Source: Piromyces finnis
Lineage: Eukaryota; Neocallimastigomycota; Neocallimastigomycetes; Neocallimastigales; Neocallimastigaceae
Reading direction: 5' to 3'
NCBI GenBank assembly: GCA_002104945.1
Contig: MCFH01000031.1
Location: 1-64,000 of the forward strand
DNA: 64,000 nucleotides
In this document: positions 13,701-24,800 of the stretch, one piece after another
Layout of the letters: the number at the start of each line of letters is the position of its first letter
Position numbering within the stretch: position 1 is the first letter of the stretch
Position numbers and translations under genes: made by a program
Notes under the pieces: generated by a model
Told to the model about the DNA's origin: nothing
Database searches by the model: none
What the model saw: the letters and a program-made list of their open reading frames with translations, nothing else

Positions 13701-14778
13701 GTGGCAAATTTGATGTATTATTAGTTGGAAAACCAGGTAAACCTAAATTCGACGTCATGGTATTGGTTTGTAATGCCGATAACCCTGGTAATGAAGTTAA
13801 TCCATTGGTATTAAATAAATTTGGTAAAACAGATGGTGTAGAATTATCGGCTAAATTTGGTTGAAGAAGAGGTAATGTCGATGTTGATGGTAATAGCGGT
13901 AGAGCTGGTGTTGTTGTACCTGTTGTTGTATTTGGTAATACTGGCATACCAGTTGCAGAACTTAATAATGAAGTTAGTGCATTTAAATTTGGAAGTACCG
14001 ATGTTGTTGATGTTGCTGGAAGTGTTGGATTTGGTAAAATATTCACTGGAGTTGCTTTTTTATCATTAACAGTTGTACTTGGTGTAACATTAGTAGTAGT
14101 ACTGGTACTATTAGAGAGCATAGGAAATTGTAATGCGGTTAATAAAGAAAGTGGGTTTTGTAAATTTGGAAGTACAGATGGTGCTGATTCAGCTGCAGTA
14201 TTAGCTTTAGATAGAGATGTAGCATTTGTAGCAGGAGCTATCGTAGAATTAATAGTATTTGAATTCTCTATACTTGTAGTACTCTTTTTTCTTTTTGATG
14301 ATGATAACGTAGATGAGGGTGAAATTTTTTTAGCCGATGTTGATACTTTGTTACCATTTGGTAATGCATTTGAAGTTTCATTTTTTAAAGATAGTATTTC
14401 TTTTTTGGTGGTTTCTAAATCAGTCATTAATTTCGACATGGTATCCGATGATGAAAACACAAGGTCAACACCAGAATTTGATTTTTTTAATGTTGATTTG
14501 GCATTATTGTTTTCTAAAGGTTTATTTTCACTGTTCTTTGTCGCTTCAGTTGTATCATGATTAGATTTACTATTTACTGCTTTATCACCAGGTAGTGAAA
14601 TAGAATTTAATAATGATAAATATTGTTGAAGTGAATTATTTTCTGCTGTTGAGGGTGGGATTTTATTGTTTTTATTTAATGAATTAGATACGGATGGATC
14701 CATATTAAATAAAGACATAAAATTTGAATATATTGATTGATAATTTTGCTTTATATCCATTGACATTTGGGAAGACAT
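10774..14778 (-). CDS. bZIP transcription factor, Atf1/ATF-CREB type
   Basis: One intronless frame of 1334 residues from the ATG at 14778. A bZIP domain lies near the C-terminus at about residues 1237-1305. The basic region ERNRQAALKCRQKKKQWL has the N-x7-R spacing of DNA-contacting residues. The downstream heptads (LQKQIDTYTAENETLQNQ, then leucines at EEILTLKALLL) form the zipper. The basic region resembles the Atf1/ATF2 group, which binds CRE sites and is often controlled by stress MAP kinases. The protein is more than twice the usual length of fungal Atf1. The rest is low complexity, with recurring LPxxQPNL-type motifs, a polyglutamine tract near residue 525 and a run of TP-x-S-x-x-S repeats near 840-885 that could be MAPK sites. 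I do not see the named Atf1 N-terminal domains clearly. Nuclear location is inferred. Confidence 0.9.
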   Translation of the reverse strand: MSSQMSMDIKQNYQSIYSNFMSLFNMDPSVSNSLNKNNKIPPSTAENNSLQQYLSLLNSISLPGDKAVNSKSNHDTTEATKNSENKPLENNNAKSTLKKSNSGVDLVFSSSDTMSKLMTDLETTKKEILSLKNETSNALPNGNKVSTSAKKISPSSTLSSSKRKKSTTSIENSNTINSTIAPATNATSLSKANTAAESAPSVLPNLQNPLSLLTALQFPMLSNSTSTTTNVTPSTTVNDKKATPVNILPNPTLPATSTTSVLPNLNALTSLLSSATGMPVLPNTTTGTTTPALPLLPSTSTLPLLQPNLADNSTPSVLPNLFNTNGLTSLPGLSALQTNTMTSNLGLPGFPTNNTSNLPPIQPNLINSTNLPLLNSNFLSSTLPAFPSNTNSSASTLPPLQPNLSKLTTPLPPLINPLFNSLLPQASLLSKLPALTPSNLSEQILQAQAQLNLLLQQQSGNLSLFMLPSQNQFNPLALLMNMIQQQNASALNPLQNTNLIQQQIQQLLLMQSLTLLQQQQQQQQQQQSKNEAASNNSKEAISKNKIDNKTTESNSNSKVDKDTKKTTITVDLTIDNTPEITIESLKEGHPSKSEANLISTMEIEVDKGGKEKDESNDKTIKEGKNAVNVDQQMMKIVLSPPKDQDQSHDATTLPMNNERVADLNKILTNTLSSTTEKLKNETNSNSCIPSPRLEKIHEENDLFNKLTKEIGVINNKFLIAPPSPAPSSSSVNENSEVPENNPGFDLLLAPNAIQSVTTTVTITENSTSKVEKTKNNEVEIVNKKDTQNQDDITTSMDVDYLNNLVLKESSKTCQSPKEICKNAKEMQSSNLAIDLKCESRLDTPISLHSLDSHGNTPMSVNSLDESCMNVDTPISLDSINLKQDSSKPASSLNPSDLKNESDVQVDLPSVINISRIKQEKNEEAKDKQECQSKVSGINEVKNAVKEKIEENATLLKSKEKGVLQASDGKDPMEDEIKDIREKIKIEIEDEKKGQSQNKEEEKISTVKTTETSTSVNKTQNPFILPQGSAAAPGKNLPSLFLPNLLVPPIPNPMNSLNILMPNLKPDLLSNPLAPNLSNDLLVSSLNALNNSTTSLPNAPSTSKTPESSLSTSSTTPAKKPFVPLATPLTSSLINPTSATNYTQSLLLGQNKAPINPLQNIFANSLGDLTNFKAPIFPLNMNLLVPKLNTTIKKPIKRRISQTSSESEFSDEKNDMEGLTSTSPTVNNINGGSRKRGKYETDEKKRNVLERNRQAALKCRQKKKQWLISLQKQIDTYTAENETLQNQAILLQEEILTLKALLLTHKPCSINKNNDIINPIPTASTPMNDLTNTYL

Positions 14779-17700
14779 TTTTTTATTTGATATTAATAAA
14801 TTAAATATTTAAATTTTCTTTAACTCTATACTTATTACTCTTTAAATGTAATAAACAGAGCTATTAGTATTTATGTAAAATAAATATGGTAATTTTTTTT
14901 ATCTTTTTTATGTTTTTTTTTAAAAAAAAAATATGCTTGAACGAATACTTAAATATTTACTTTTTTAACAATATTTTTTTTTACTAATTAAAAATATTAT
15001 TCTATGAAATATATATACAAAAAATTGTCGACTAATAAATATAATATTTATTCTATCTATTTACTTAAATTGTCGATTTACTAAAATACAATACTAAATT
15101 CTATTTACTTTTATTGATTTTTAATGATATATTAGTTCTACTTTAAATTGATTTATTAGAATATTTTTTCTATTTTTTCTTTAAATATTGACTTTTCAAT
15201 AAAAAGTATATTTTATTGACTTTAAAAACTTTCTATATAGAATTTAAATTTTTTAAATTATAATAGTGCTTTTTTGTCGTACTTTAATATAAAATATATC
15301 TATATAAAATTACTGACAATTTTTTGGGGTGTTAATTTCAATTAAAATTGAACGTTTCTTCGATATATAAATAAAATATATCTTAAATGCTTAAATTACT
15401 AATAAAATAGTATTAATAAAGTTATCTATTTTTTTATTTTCTTAATTTATATATAGTTAACAAAGTAAAATGATCTTTTAAAAAAAAAAAAAAAAAAAAA
15501 AAGAATATTTATTATAATATATTAAATTTCTTTTCCTTTTTTTTTCAATTTTAACTTTTGTCACATATATAATTGAATACTTTATTATATATTCTTAGTA
15601 TATAAAACACATATTGTAATATCATTAATTCTTATATAAAATAAAATTTCTTATTTTACTTTTTATATGAATTAATATACTTTTTAGCTGCAATGTGTTT
15701 TGATATTTTTATTATCTTGAGTTTATTTCATTTAGCTTGTTGAATAAACCTAAAAGTATATTGTTTTATATAAAAAAAAAGGATATTAGTTTCATGATTT
15801 TTATAATTTTTTTAAAAAAAAAAATATTACCAAAATCTCAAAAACCAATATTAACTTTTATAAATTATTTAATATTAATTTATTACAGTTAACTGTATTG
15901 TAAATTATAGTTTATTCTCATTACAGTACTTCAAAATCTTTTAAATTTTTAATTGATTTATCTCACTAATTTATTTTTCTATTGTCAAACATTTTAAAAA
16001 AAAAAAAAACTCTTTATATAAAAATGAGCAAATATTTAATACTTTTATCCAATAATCCTTTTACTGCATACATAATAGCATAAATAAAATAAATAAATAA
16101 AAATAAGTGGAAATAAAAAATGTATATTAATATTTCTATTAATTCAATGCTTTTAACTCTTTATTACAATTTATTAATAGCTAAACATTAACAAATAATA
16201 TGTTTATTTTTATTCTACTCCAATTTATTATATAATCTCATACCAAATAATTAATTTCATTGGTATCAATATATTACATAAATGAAATTTTTAAAAGTCT
16301 CATTAGTTTAATTCCAAATATCTTTTTTTTTTTAATAAAAAAAACTTTAAAAATCATCATTATCTTTTATATAATAATAATAATAAAATAAAGAGTTATC
16401 CCTACGCACTTTAATTGTTTATTGTTTTATTAAAATAAAACTTTTTAAATAAAACAATACAATAAATGTTTTTTTCTATTATCAATGATGTTATTTCAGC
16501 TGTAAAGAAAAAAAAAAACTTTTAAAATTTTTAAAGAATTATTATTTCTTTTATAAAAAATTTCAAAAATTTTAATTAATAATTATTTATATATTATTCT
16601 AATAAAGTTTCTTTTTTTAATATAAAAATATACATAAATATATTAATAAATTGACTTTTTCAATTTTTTTTTTCATATGTTTAGGAAATATTTTTTATAT
16701 ATTTATTTATTTTAGAAATAATATAATAATTATAATAATAAAAATTACTATCTTATTATTTATTTATTTTATATTCTATCCATAATATTTAGTATTCGGT
16801 AAGAATAAATAAATAAAAACCTTATAAATTGTTGATAATAATTATTAAATTTATTAGTTATTTACCTTTTTATTATTATTCACTCGTATTTATATATTAT
16901 TAAATGTAATGTAATAAATGTAATTCAATATAATAAATTAAATAGTAGTTTTAATTCATATAATCAATTCAATAGTTTACATATAATGAATTATATAGTA
17001 ATTGTATTAATTGTATTATGGAGAGCAAGCAACCAAAAAAAACATAAATTTTATTTCAATCCATAGCAAACAATACATTAATTTGAATATAATTTTTATA
17101 TATAATATAGAATATTGTTCTATTGAATTATATTATATGTTTTATATATCATCAACTCAATTATATAATTGAAATATTGGACTTTTAATTATCTTTAAAA
17201 GTAATAGAATAAAGCATTAAAATATATTGGATAATATATGTAATCATATATTATATATTAATTATATATTTATTATTTTCAATTTTGTTATATATATTTT
17301 TCTATTTTGAATGTTTTTATTCATTTACCTACAATAGGCTATCACTATTTTATTAAATTCAAATTATTATAAACGATTATATTCCAAAATATATTCCTCA
17401 ATATAATAATTCATATCAACTTTAGTTATTAAAAATTTTAAAATATTAAAATTAAAAACAAGTTGAATATAGGATAATATATAATAATATATTAGTATAT
17501 AATATTATAAAAATTAAATTATGTTAGATTAAATACCTATATAAATAATATATAAATAATATATGAACTCTCTAATTTTAAATTTTAATATTCCTCTTAA
17601 TGAACAATAGACATCAACTAATATATTTATTTACAGAAGCCATATATCAAATTGTATTGTAACTCATAAATAATTTATTGTAGCATATATTAATGATATA

Positions 17701-18142
17701 TTATAATATAAATGTTATAGCATTAAAGTCTATTTATAATAAAAATAACCAACATAAATTATTCTATTAAATAATAATATTAAATTGATACTATTTTAAT
17801 TATAATCTATTTATTCCATAATATATTATTTGTTATAGGTTCAACTCATTTTAATTTATATTTTAAATAATTTAACCATAAAAAGAAAAAGTTTAACATT
17901 AACAAATTAAACATTTCTATTTAAAAATAAAAAGAATTAATATATTATTTATTGTATTATTGTTATATTGATGATAAATGTATAATATATATTTTATATT
18001 AATTAAAATATAAATTTATTAAACTAATAAATACATTAATTTAATTTAATTAAATTTATTAATATTTTCATCTTTTTTGAATAAAATAACAAATTGGTTA
18101 GTTATATGGAATAATAATAATAATAATAATACTAACTAATGA
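14779..18142. other. left part of a gene-poor region
   Basis: More than 3 kb upstream of the bZIP gene with no supportable gene on either strand. It is nearly pure A/T with frequent poly(A), poly(T) and (TAA) tracts, and stop codons fall in all frames every few dozen bases. The promoter and leader of the minus-strand bZIP gene must lie in its first part. A short (AAT)n run occurs near 18111-18130. Confidence 0.6.
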
Positions 18143-18275
18143 GGATGGAGGAATGGGCAGGTAGTGTCAAAAAAGAAAACCTAAAAACAAGCCATCAACT
18201 TTCCTATCTAAAGCTAAAGCATAATAAAATATGTCTAAGAAATCAGGATTCACGGCCTGGATAATAAAATGGTTG
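18143..18275. other. GC-shifted island flanking a tandem repeat
   Basis: About 130 bases with clearly more G and C than the surroundings, directly left of the 155-bp tandem repeat. Parts look purine-rich (GAGGATGGAGGAATGGGCAG) and there is a CACGGCCTGG core near 18251-18260. On the minus strand a frame of roughly 35 codons is open, but it is too short and unlike anything I recognise to call a gene. It could be a remnant of a mobile element or an untranslated RNA exon. Confidence 0.4.
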
Positions 18276-18740
18276 ATTAAAATTAAAAGAATAGTTATTA
18301 TTGAAAAGGTCGACAATATAATGGAACAAAGTAATGTTTAAACTTGAAATTATATTTGATGATGGTGATAATATCTTTAATAATAAATATATTTGCATCT
18401 ATTATTACTATAAGATATTAATATGGTGTCGTTAAAATTAAAAGAATAGTTATTATTGAAAAGGTCGACAATATAATGGAACAAAGTAATGTTTAAACTT
18501 GAAATTATATTTGATGATGGTGATAATATCTTTAATAATAAATATATTTGCATCTATTATTACTATAAGATATTAATATGGTGTCATTAAAATTAAAAGA
18601 ATAGTTATTATTGAAAAGGTCGACAATATAATGGAACAAAGTAATGTTTAAACTTGAAATTATATTTGATGATGGTGATAATATCTTTAATAATAAATAT
18701 ATTTGCATCTATTATTACTATAAGATATTAATATGGTGTC
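18276..18740. repeat. 155-bp tandem repeat, three near-identical copies
   Basis: Three head-to-tail copies at 18276-18430, 18431-18585 and 18586-18740. Apart from the first base or two at the junctions (ATTAAAATT versus GTTAAAATT) I see no differences between them. Each unit contains AAAAGGTCGACAATATAATG and a TTTGATGATGGTGATAAT segment. The period is not a multiple of three and each copy has stops, so the repeat is not coding. The near identity points to a recent triplication or active homogenisation. Confidence 0.95.
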
Positions 18741-21281
18741 ATTATGATATGCTGTTAATACCTTATGTAAAATTTGATACTATTACTGTTATTACTATAT
18801 TTTAAACACTATGTTATTATTATTACCATGATGTTATTGCTTCAAATTATTATCATTTATTAATTATCAAGGTAGGATTAAATTCCTATTTTCTCATTGA
18901 TTGTGTTACTATTTTACATTTTTTGTTTTTATGTATCTATAAATCATTACATTTTCATAGGTTAAATTTTTATTATTTTATTATGTATTAAAGTATTAAT
19001 TAAAAATTATCCATTTAAAATTAATTTCAAATTAAAAAAAAGGAATAACTAAAATAGAAAAAACCCACAAAAATTTATTTTTAATGTACTATATACATGG
19101 TTGTACATAAGTATATCTATGTATACATATATACATATACATACTTTATCACTTTATTGATAGTATGATTTATTTCACTGATTTATATCATTATTTTATA
19201 AAGCCAAGAATAAAGCATTATCATCTAAATATTGTTTTATTATTAATTTTAATAATAGGAATAATAATATAATAATAATAATATAATAATAATAATAATA
19301 ATAATAAATATAAATATAGCGATAAAATTCCCTTTTTTTTTTAGTTTTTTTTTTCAAAAAGGAGGTCAATATAAAAGAATAACCTGATTTTTTAATATTC
19401 CCCAAAATTTTACTAATTATATATCACATGACTATTAATAATTAATGTTGAATTCACTTTAAAATATTGAAATAACATTTTATTTAGAAATGTAGAAATA
19501 AATAGTTTTTATATATATGAAAAAGTTTAATCTCTTTTCATAAATATTTTTAAAATAATAAATAAAAATATTAAAATATATATATATAAATTTCTTTAAT
19601 TTCCTTCTTTTTATAATTATTCTTATTATACTAATAATTTTTCGTTTTTTTATGTCAATTCATTTGATAAGTTAAAAAAAAAAAAACTATTTTTAGCTTT
19701 TAATCTTATCATTTTACCTTTTTTTTATTTATCCAAAAAAAAAATATTAAAATTTTAAAAGATAAAAAATATATTTTTTTTAATGATAACGGATAATAAA
19801 TTTTTATTATCATTTCTTATAGTAAAAAAAAAGTTTGAGAGAATAAAAGTAAAACTTTTCTCCTTTGAAAAGAATCAATTAAATGTTATTTTTTTGTTTG
19901 TTTAAAGCTTTAAAATATTTCATTTTATTTGTTTTTTGTTTAATTCCTTTTCAATTATTTCCTTTTTTTTAAATATTTATTATATACTATTATATGCTAT
20001 TATATGCGTAGCATTATCAAAAATAAATATTAATATTTTTATTTGGTGTAATGGGTTAAAATAGTAAAAATTATTTTAAAAATTATTTGCAAAGTACTCC
20101 TTTACAAATGATCCCTTGCATTCTTTTTTTTTCTTTCCAATAGGATACGATCACCTCCTTTAGCACACTTACTTTTATTGAAAGAATGAATTTTACCTAA
20201 AAAATGAAATTATTTATTATTATATATTACAATATAATATAAATACTATTATAACAATTAATGTTTAGAATTTAAATTTGGTCCATTTAAATTTTGGTTA
20301 ATTTCTATCAAATTTTTAATTTAATTTATCTTTAGATAAAAATATTTATAATATATATTGGATTATATTATAATATATGAATTTAATATGCATTATATAT
20401 AGAAAATTAATCTTTTAAGAAATATTTGTATACAAAGTTTAAATTGTAGAGTTTAATAATGGATGTAATGTAATAATAGCATGCTATAACTACAACATTT
20501 GATTAGTAAAATAGTATATAATTCTATATGATAAAAGGGTTCATATTCATGCTTTTTTTTTTTTTTTTTAATACTGAGAGGTTCATTCTTTATTAATATA
20601 AAAATAATACCTTTTATTTCAAAAATGAATAAATATTTAAACATTGTTTATGGTAAAAAAAAAAAAAAGTTTAAATGATGTAATTTTTAAGACTAATTAA
20701 TTAAAAAAAATTTGACATTTAAAATATATTATTTATTTTTAAATACTATAAATAATAAAAAAAAGCCTCGAGAGACATTTACTAAATTTTAAATGGTATT
20801 AAAATAAAAACACGTCACCTTCTTCATTTTATATGGTTAAGCAAAAAAGATTTCCATTCTATAATTTTTTTTATTCTAAAGTATAGTTAGAGCATGTATT
20901 TCTATATTTAGTAGAAAAAATACAATGAAAAAATATATATAAAAATAAATATATCATTAAAAAGAACAAAATATATAGAATATAAACTCTTTTTTTTCTT
21001 ATAAAGTATTATTCGCATAAATGATTGAGATCCTTTCTTTTTTTTAACTATGCTTTTTTCTTTTTTTAAAAAAAGATAATTATACCTTTTTTATACACCA
21101 AAAAACAATTAAATTAATAATATATGATACTCATATATCATGTATATAATAATAATATATTGATAATGTTACATTAAATTTTTAATATTTACTTTTTATC
21201 CATTACATTAAAGTTTAAATACTTTAATTATTTTATATTAAATAAAGTTTAATTTTAATATCAAAAAATTTTAATTTATCT
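18741..21281. other. gene-poor region between tandem repeat and SINE-like element
   Basis: No gene is supported. It contains an (ATA)n tract near 19257-19310, many homopolymer runs, and a small GC-richer island near 20095-20190 (TACTCCTTTACAAATGATCC and GATACGATCACCTCCTTTAG) that is not assignable. All open frames here are short and biased to Ile, Tyr, Lys and Phe, as expected by chance in A/T-rich DNA. Confidence 0.6.
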
Positions 21282-21292
21282 TTATAATTTTT

Positions 21293-21345
<53 letters not shown>

Positions 21346-21894
21346 TTCCGAGTGCATTTCTCCCATCGATCAGAGTTAGCTCCAATGGTGGTTCTTAGAG
21401 AAACGTTGGCTCATTCCTATTGCTAGGTGGTTGTGACCCTCCTGGTCTGTCATACTGTTTCTTCAGCTTCGACGCTCACTTAATCCATGTACATTAGATG
21501 CATGTCGTTGTACGATATTTCACAACTACAATGCTAAGCCTCTTATAGTCAATTTGATCACGTGTCAACCGCCCCCTAATGTTTACACTTAAATTGATTA
21601 AGGAATATTATGTGTTTTTGGCATAGCCTAAGTCACCACTTATTAAGTTCTAATTTGGAATGTACCATGTACACTAGACCCTCTCAGGCCGGCTAGACGA
21701 GTGTTATTATCATAGTAGTAAATTAGAAAGTTCATTTATACTTACCTGAATATCATAACCCAACCCATGGCAAACCCAGTGGGAAAATCCACAGGCACTG
21801 ACATCTGCGGGGTCGAACCAGAAGCCTTATGTATGCTAAGGAAACGCCTTAACAACCAGGATAAAAACTGGAACGACTTATAATTTTTCCTTTT
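21282..21894 (-). mobile_element. SINE-like retroposon with tRNA-like head, poly(A) tail and 17-bp target-site duplication
   Basis: The element lies in antisense orientation. A 535-bp body (21343-21877) at roughly 45 percent GC sits in DNA that is otherwise mostly A/T. Its 3' end is a 48-base A tail, seen as poly(T) at 21295-21342. The insertion is bracketed by TTATAATTTTTCCTTTT at 21282-21298 and again at 21878-21894. This is a perfect 17-bp duplication whose last four bases merge with the T run. Read on the minus strand, the 5' end holds a pol III A-box-like TGGTTGTTAAGGCG (complement of 21845-21858). A perfect 5-bp stem with a 7-base loop (CCTTA..TAAGG) follows in the anticodon-arm position, then a B-box GGTTCGACC (complement of 21811-21819). 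The D-loop GTTAAGGCG recalls tRNA-Leu or tRNA-Ser. No long open frame is present, so the element is non-autonomous and would need the reverse transcriptase of a LINE. The long A tail and perfect duplication indicate a recent insertion. Confidence 0.87.
21811..21858 (-). promoter_or_regulatory. internal pol III promoter (A and B boxes) of the SINE-like element
   Basis: On the minus strand the A-box-like TGGTTGTTAAGGCG (21858 to 21845) and B-box-like GGTTCGACC (21819 to 21811) are about 25 bases apart. That is close to the spacing in tRNA genes. Between them is a perfect 5-bp hairpin with a 7-base loop. The T-arm stem pairs only partly, as is common in tRNA-derived SINEs. Confidence 0.7.
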
Positions 21895-24800
21895 AAGTTT
21901 ATTTCATCGATTGATTTTTCTGTAGGATTAAACAAGGATATAAATTAAAAATTTATGTAAATTACATATAAAAAAGGTGGTGTAAGGGGTTAAAAGGTAT
22001 TTTTAATTCATATATATAAATATAAATAAAGAAAAAAGAAAGGAAAACGATACAATAATAGAGTAATAAGAATGTAATAGTAATGTTATTTTTTTTTAAA
22101 TAAAATACCAAAAAAAAATTTAACACTTAATACATAATAAAATAAATTATCAACAATATTAAAATTTATATATTTATAATGCTTATTCATACGTCATATG
22201 TAATAAATAATAGTATTTATTTATATATTATAGATAAGTAAAAATAATAAAAAACAAATTAGAGATATGTTTATTAGAAGCATATATGTATAAATGAATA
22301 GTGATTTTTATTTTAAATTTCTTTTTTTTTTTAAGAGTTAAACTTTTTTTTATAATAGCAATTTCTTGTTTGACTATCAAAGTTAATAAAAAAAAAACTA
22401 GAATTATTTAAACGTTGAAAATCTTATTAATAAAAGATCATCTTTATTTTTAAATTTATTTTAAAACTTTAAATATACTAATAAAAAAAGAATCATTATT
22501 TCATTTTATAAGTAATGTTTGTTATCAATAATAATTTAAAATGAATTCATTATAATATTAATGTAGCTATCTATAGTAAAAATGTATGTAAATTTTAATG
22601 TTTATAATTATGGTAAATAAATCCAGATTCTTCAGAAAATAAAACTATATTATTATTTTTTGGTAGAAATACTGAGGAATAAAAGATGAGCTGAAAACAT
22701 TAAATAGATCATATTATTCAAATAATATATTTATTAAAAATTATATCTATCCATTGAAAAAATATTATTCTAACCCTTAATAAATCAGATAGTTAAATAG
22801 AATATTAATTTTTTTAAACAATATTTTATTTATAGATAAACAAAAAATATATATATATATGTGTGTGTGTGTGTAGATTTTAGTTTATTTGTTCTAATAA
22901 TTATTGTTACTATTATAAGAAATGCATAAAATAACTCTACACCTAAACCTAATCTATTTTTAAAATATTATATATATTATATGTAGAATTCTATTTATTC
23001 CTAGGTATAATTTATTAAAATGTATTAGAATATAAAATGTATTACTTTTTCGGTATGATTTTCATATTATAAATTAAATGAATTGAATAATAAGGAATAA
23101 ATAATGGTAATAACATGAAATGGGATGATTAAATATATTAGAATACTTTAATATTTTTAATGAAAAAGAATAGGATAAAAAAAAATATTAAAGAAATATT
23201 CATATGAATTTTTATTTTTATTTTTTTAAAATATATATTAATTCATTTACTTTTTTTAAGGAGTTGTCAAATTTAAATCACAGCAATATTATAATTAATG
23301 AATTTCATAGGAATTTATTTTTTCCTTATGATTTCTTATATTAAATTAATATTACTATATTATGAATATAGAATTATTATTATAGTGTTATAATTCTATA
23401 AATATGATTATAATTATAGTATATATATAGAATATAGATTTATATTTATATAACAACCATATAATAATATAGCCTAAATATTACTGTCACAATTTATAAT
23501 AAATAATTGATATTTCATTATTTCATTGAATGAATAGTTTTTTTAAAAGAATGCAGTAGGATGAGAAATTTAAACTTTTATAAACTTAAAGTTTTGTTTA
23601 ATTTAAAAAAAAAAAATTATAAATAATAATAATAATATTAATAAATCATGAATAAGTCCAATTTAAAGCTGAAAGATAAAATGATATGATTTTTTAAAAT
23701 AAGATTTGATATTAAAAATGCTTTATAAAATTATATATTAACATTATTTTTAAAATTATGGTTATTTAAAATTATCAAAATTATTTTATTATAATAATTG
23801 TTGTATTAAAAGAATCTATTTATTAGTTGTATTATTCATAGCAGGTATAGATAATTATAATAACAAATTATAATTATTTATTATTATTAACCTTAATTAT
23901 ATATAAACTCCGTTAAACTTTAAGTAATAATATAGAATTTTATATATAAAATAAAATTAATCTTTAATATTTGAAATCTTTCAAGATAAATTCATTATAA
24001 ACAATTACTACTCCATTACAATTATTTATAATGAAAAATATTGAAATGAAAATTTATTTCTTTTTTCATTTATTTTAATGAGAGAAAAATAATAAAAAAA
24101 AAAAGTATTGGGCTTTTTAATTAATGGAAATGTTTTTAAAAAATTATAAATATACCAAACATACCAAACACATATATATATTAAATATTAAATTAATTTT
24201 TTTTTAAAATAAGAAATGAATAATAAATGATATTATAGTTTTTCTTTTTTTTATTTTAAATGTAGAACAGTATATTGATTCTTTCTTCATAAAGTCATTT
24301 TATTTCAAAAAAGAAAATTTAATTTAGCTATTCAACTCAACTTTATGTAGATTATTAATTTTTCACAATATCTAATTGAATATATATATATAAATATATA
24401 TATTACATATATTACATATATATTACAAAATGATGTGCATTTCAATCTATTTAAAAGGTAACCAAAGAGAGTATCTATTATTATGTGGAAATTTATAAAC
24501 AAATTATAAATAAAAGTCTCTAAAAGTTCCGAAATTAAATAATTACTTTTTTTATTTTATTATTTTATTAGTTATTATTTTTATTATTTAAGCAAAAAAT
24601 AAAAACAACAACAAAAAAAAATAGTTTTTAATTAAAATTTGAAAGTTTTTTTAATTAAAATAGATAAACAAATGATAATGAAAAAAAAAACAACCAGAAA
24701 ATAAAATGGATTATACCCATATTGTTATGAATAATATTAAATTTTCGTGATATAACATTTTTAAAATTATGCAGTAGAAGAATAAAAATAATTTTAAATA

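Noticed and set aside
18276-18740. CRISPR-like array
   Set aside because: The units are directly adjacent, 155 bp long and without spacers, and the genome is eukaryotic.
20150-20162. GATCACCTCCTTT, identical to the 3' end of bacterial 16S rRNA
   Set aside because: The match stops after about 13 bases and the conserved upstream helix is absent, so it is taken as chance and not as organelle or bacterial DNA.
21811-21858. A genuine tRNA gene
   Set aside because: The A box, B box and one stem are tRNA-like, but the T stem is imperfect and no acceptor stem pairs. The unit is part of a longer body with a poly(A) tail and target duplication, so it is a tRNA-derived head of a retroposon.
21738-21890. 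A U1 snRNA gene on the plus strand
   Set aside because: Only the first 11 bases match U1. The U1-70K and U1A loop sequences are not seen, and the region is explained by the antisense retroposon.
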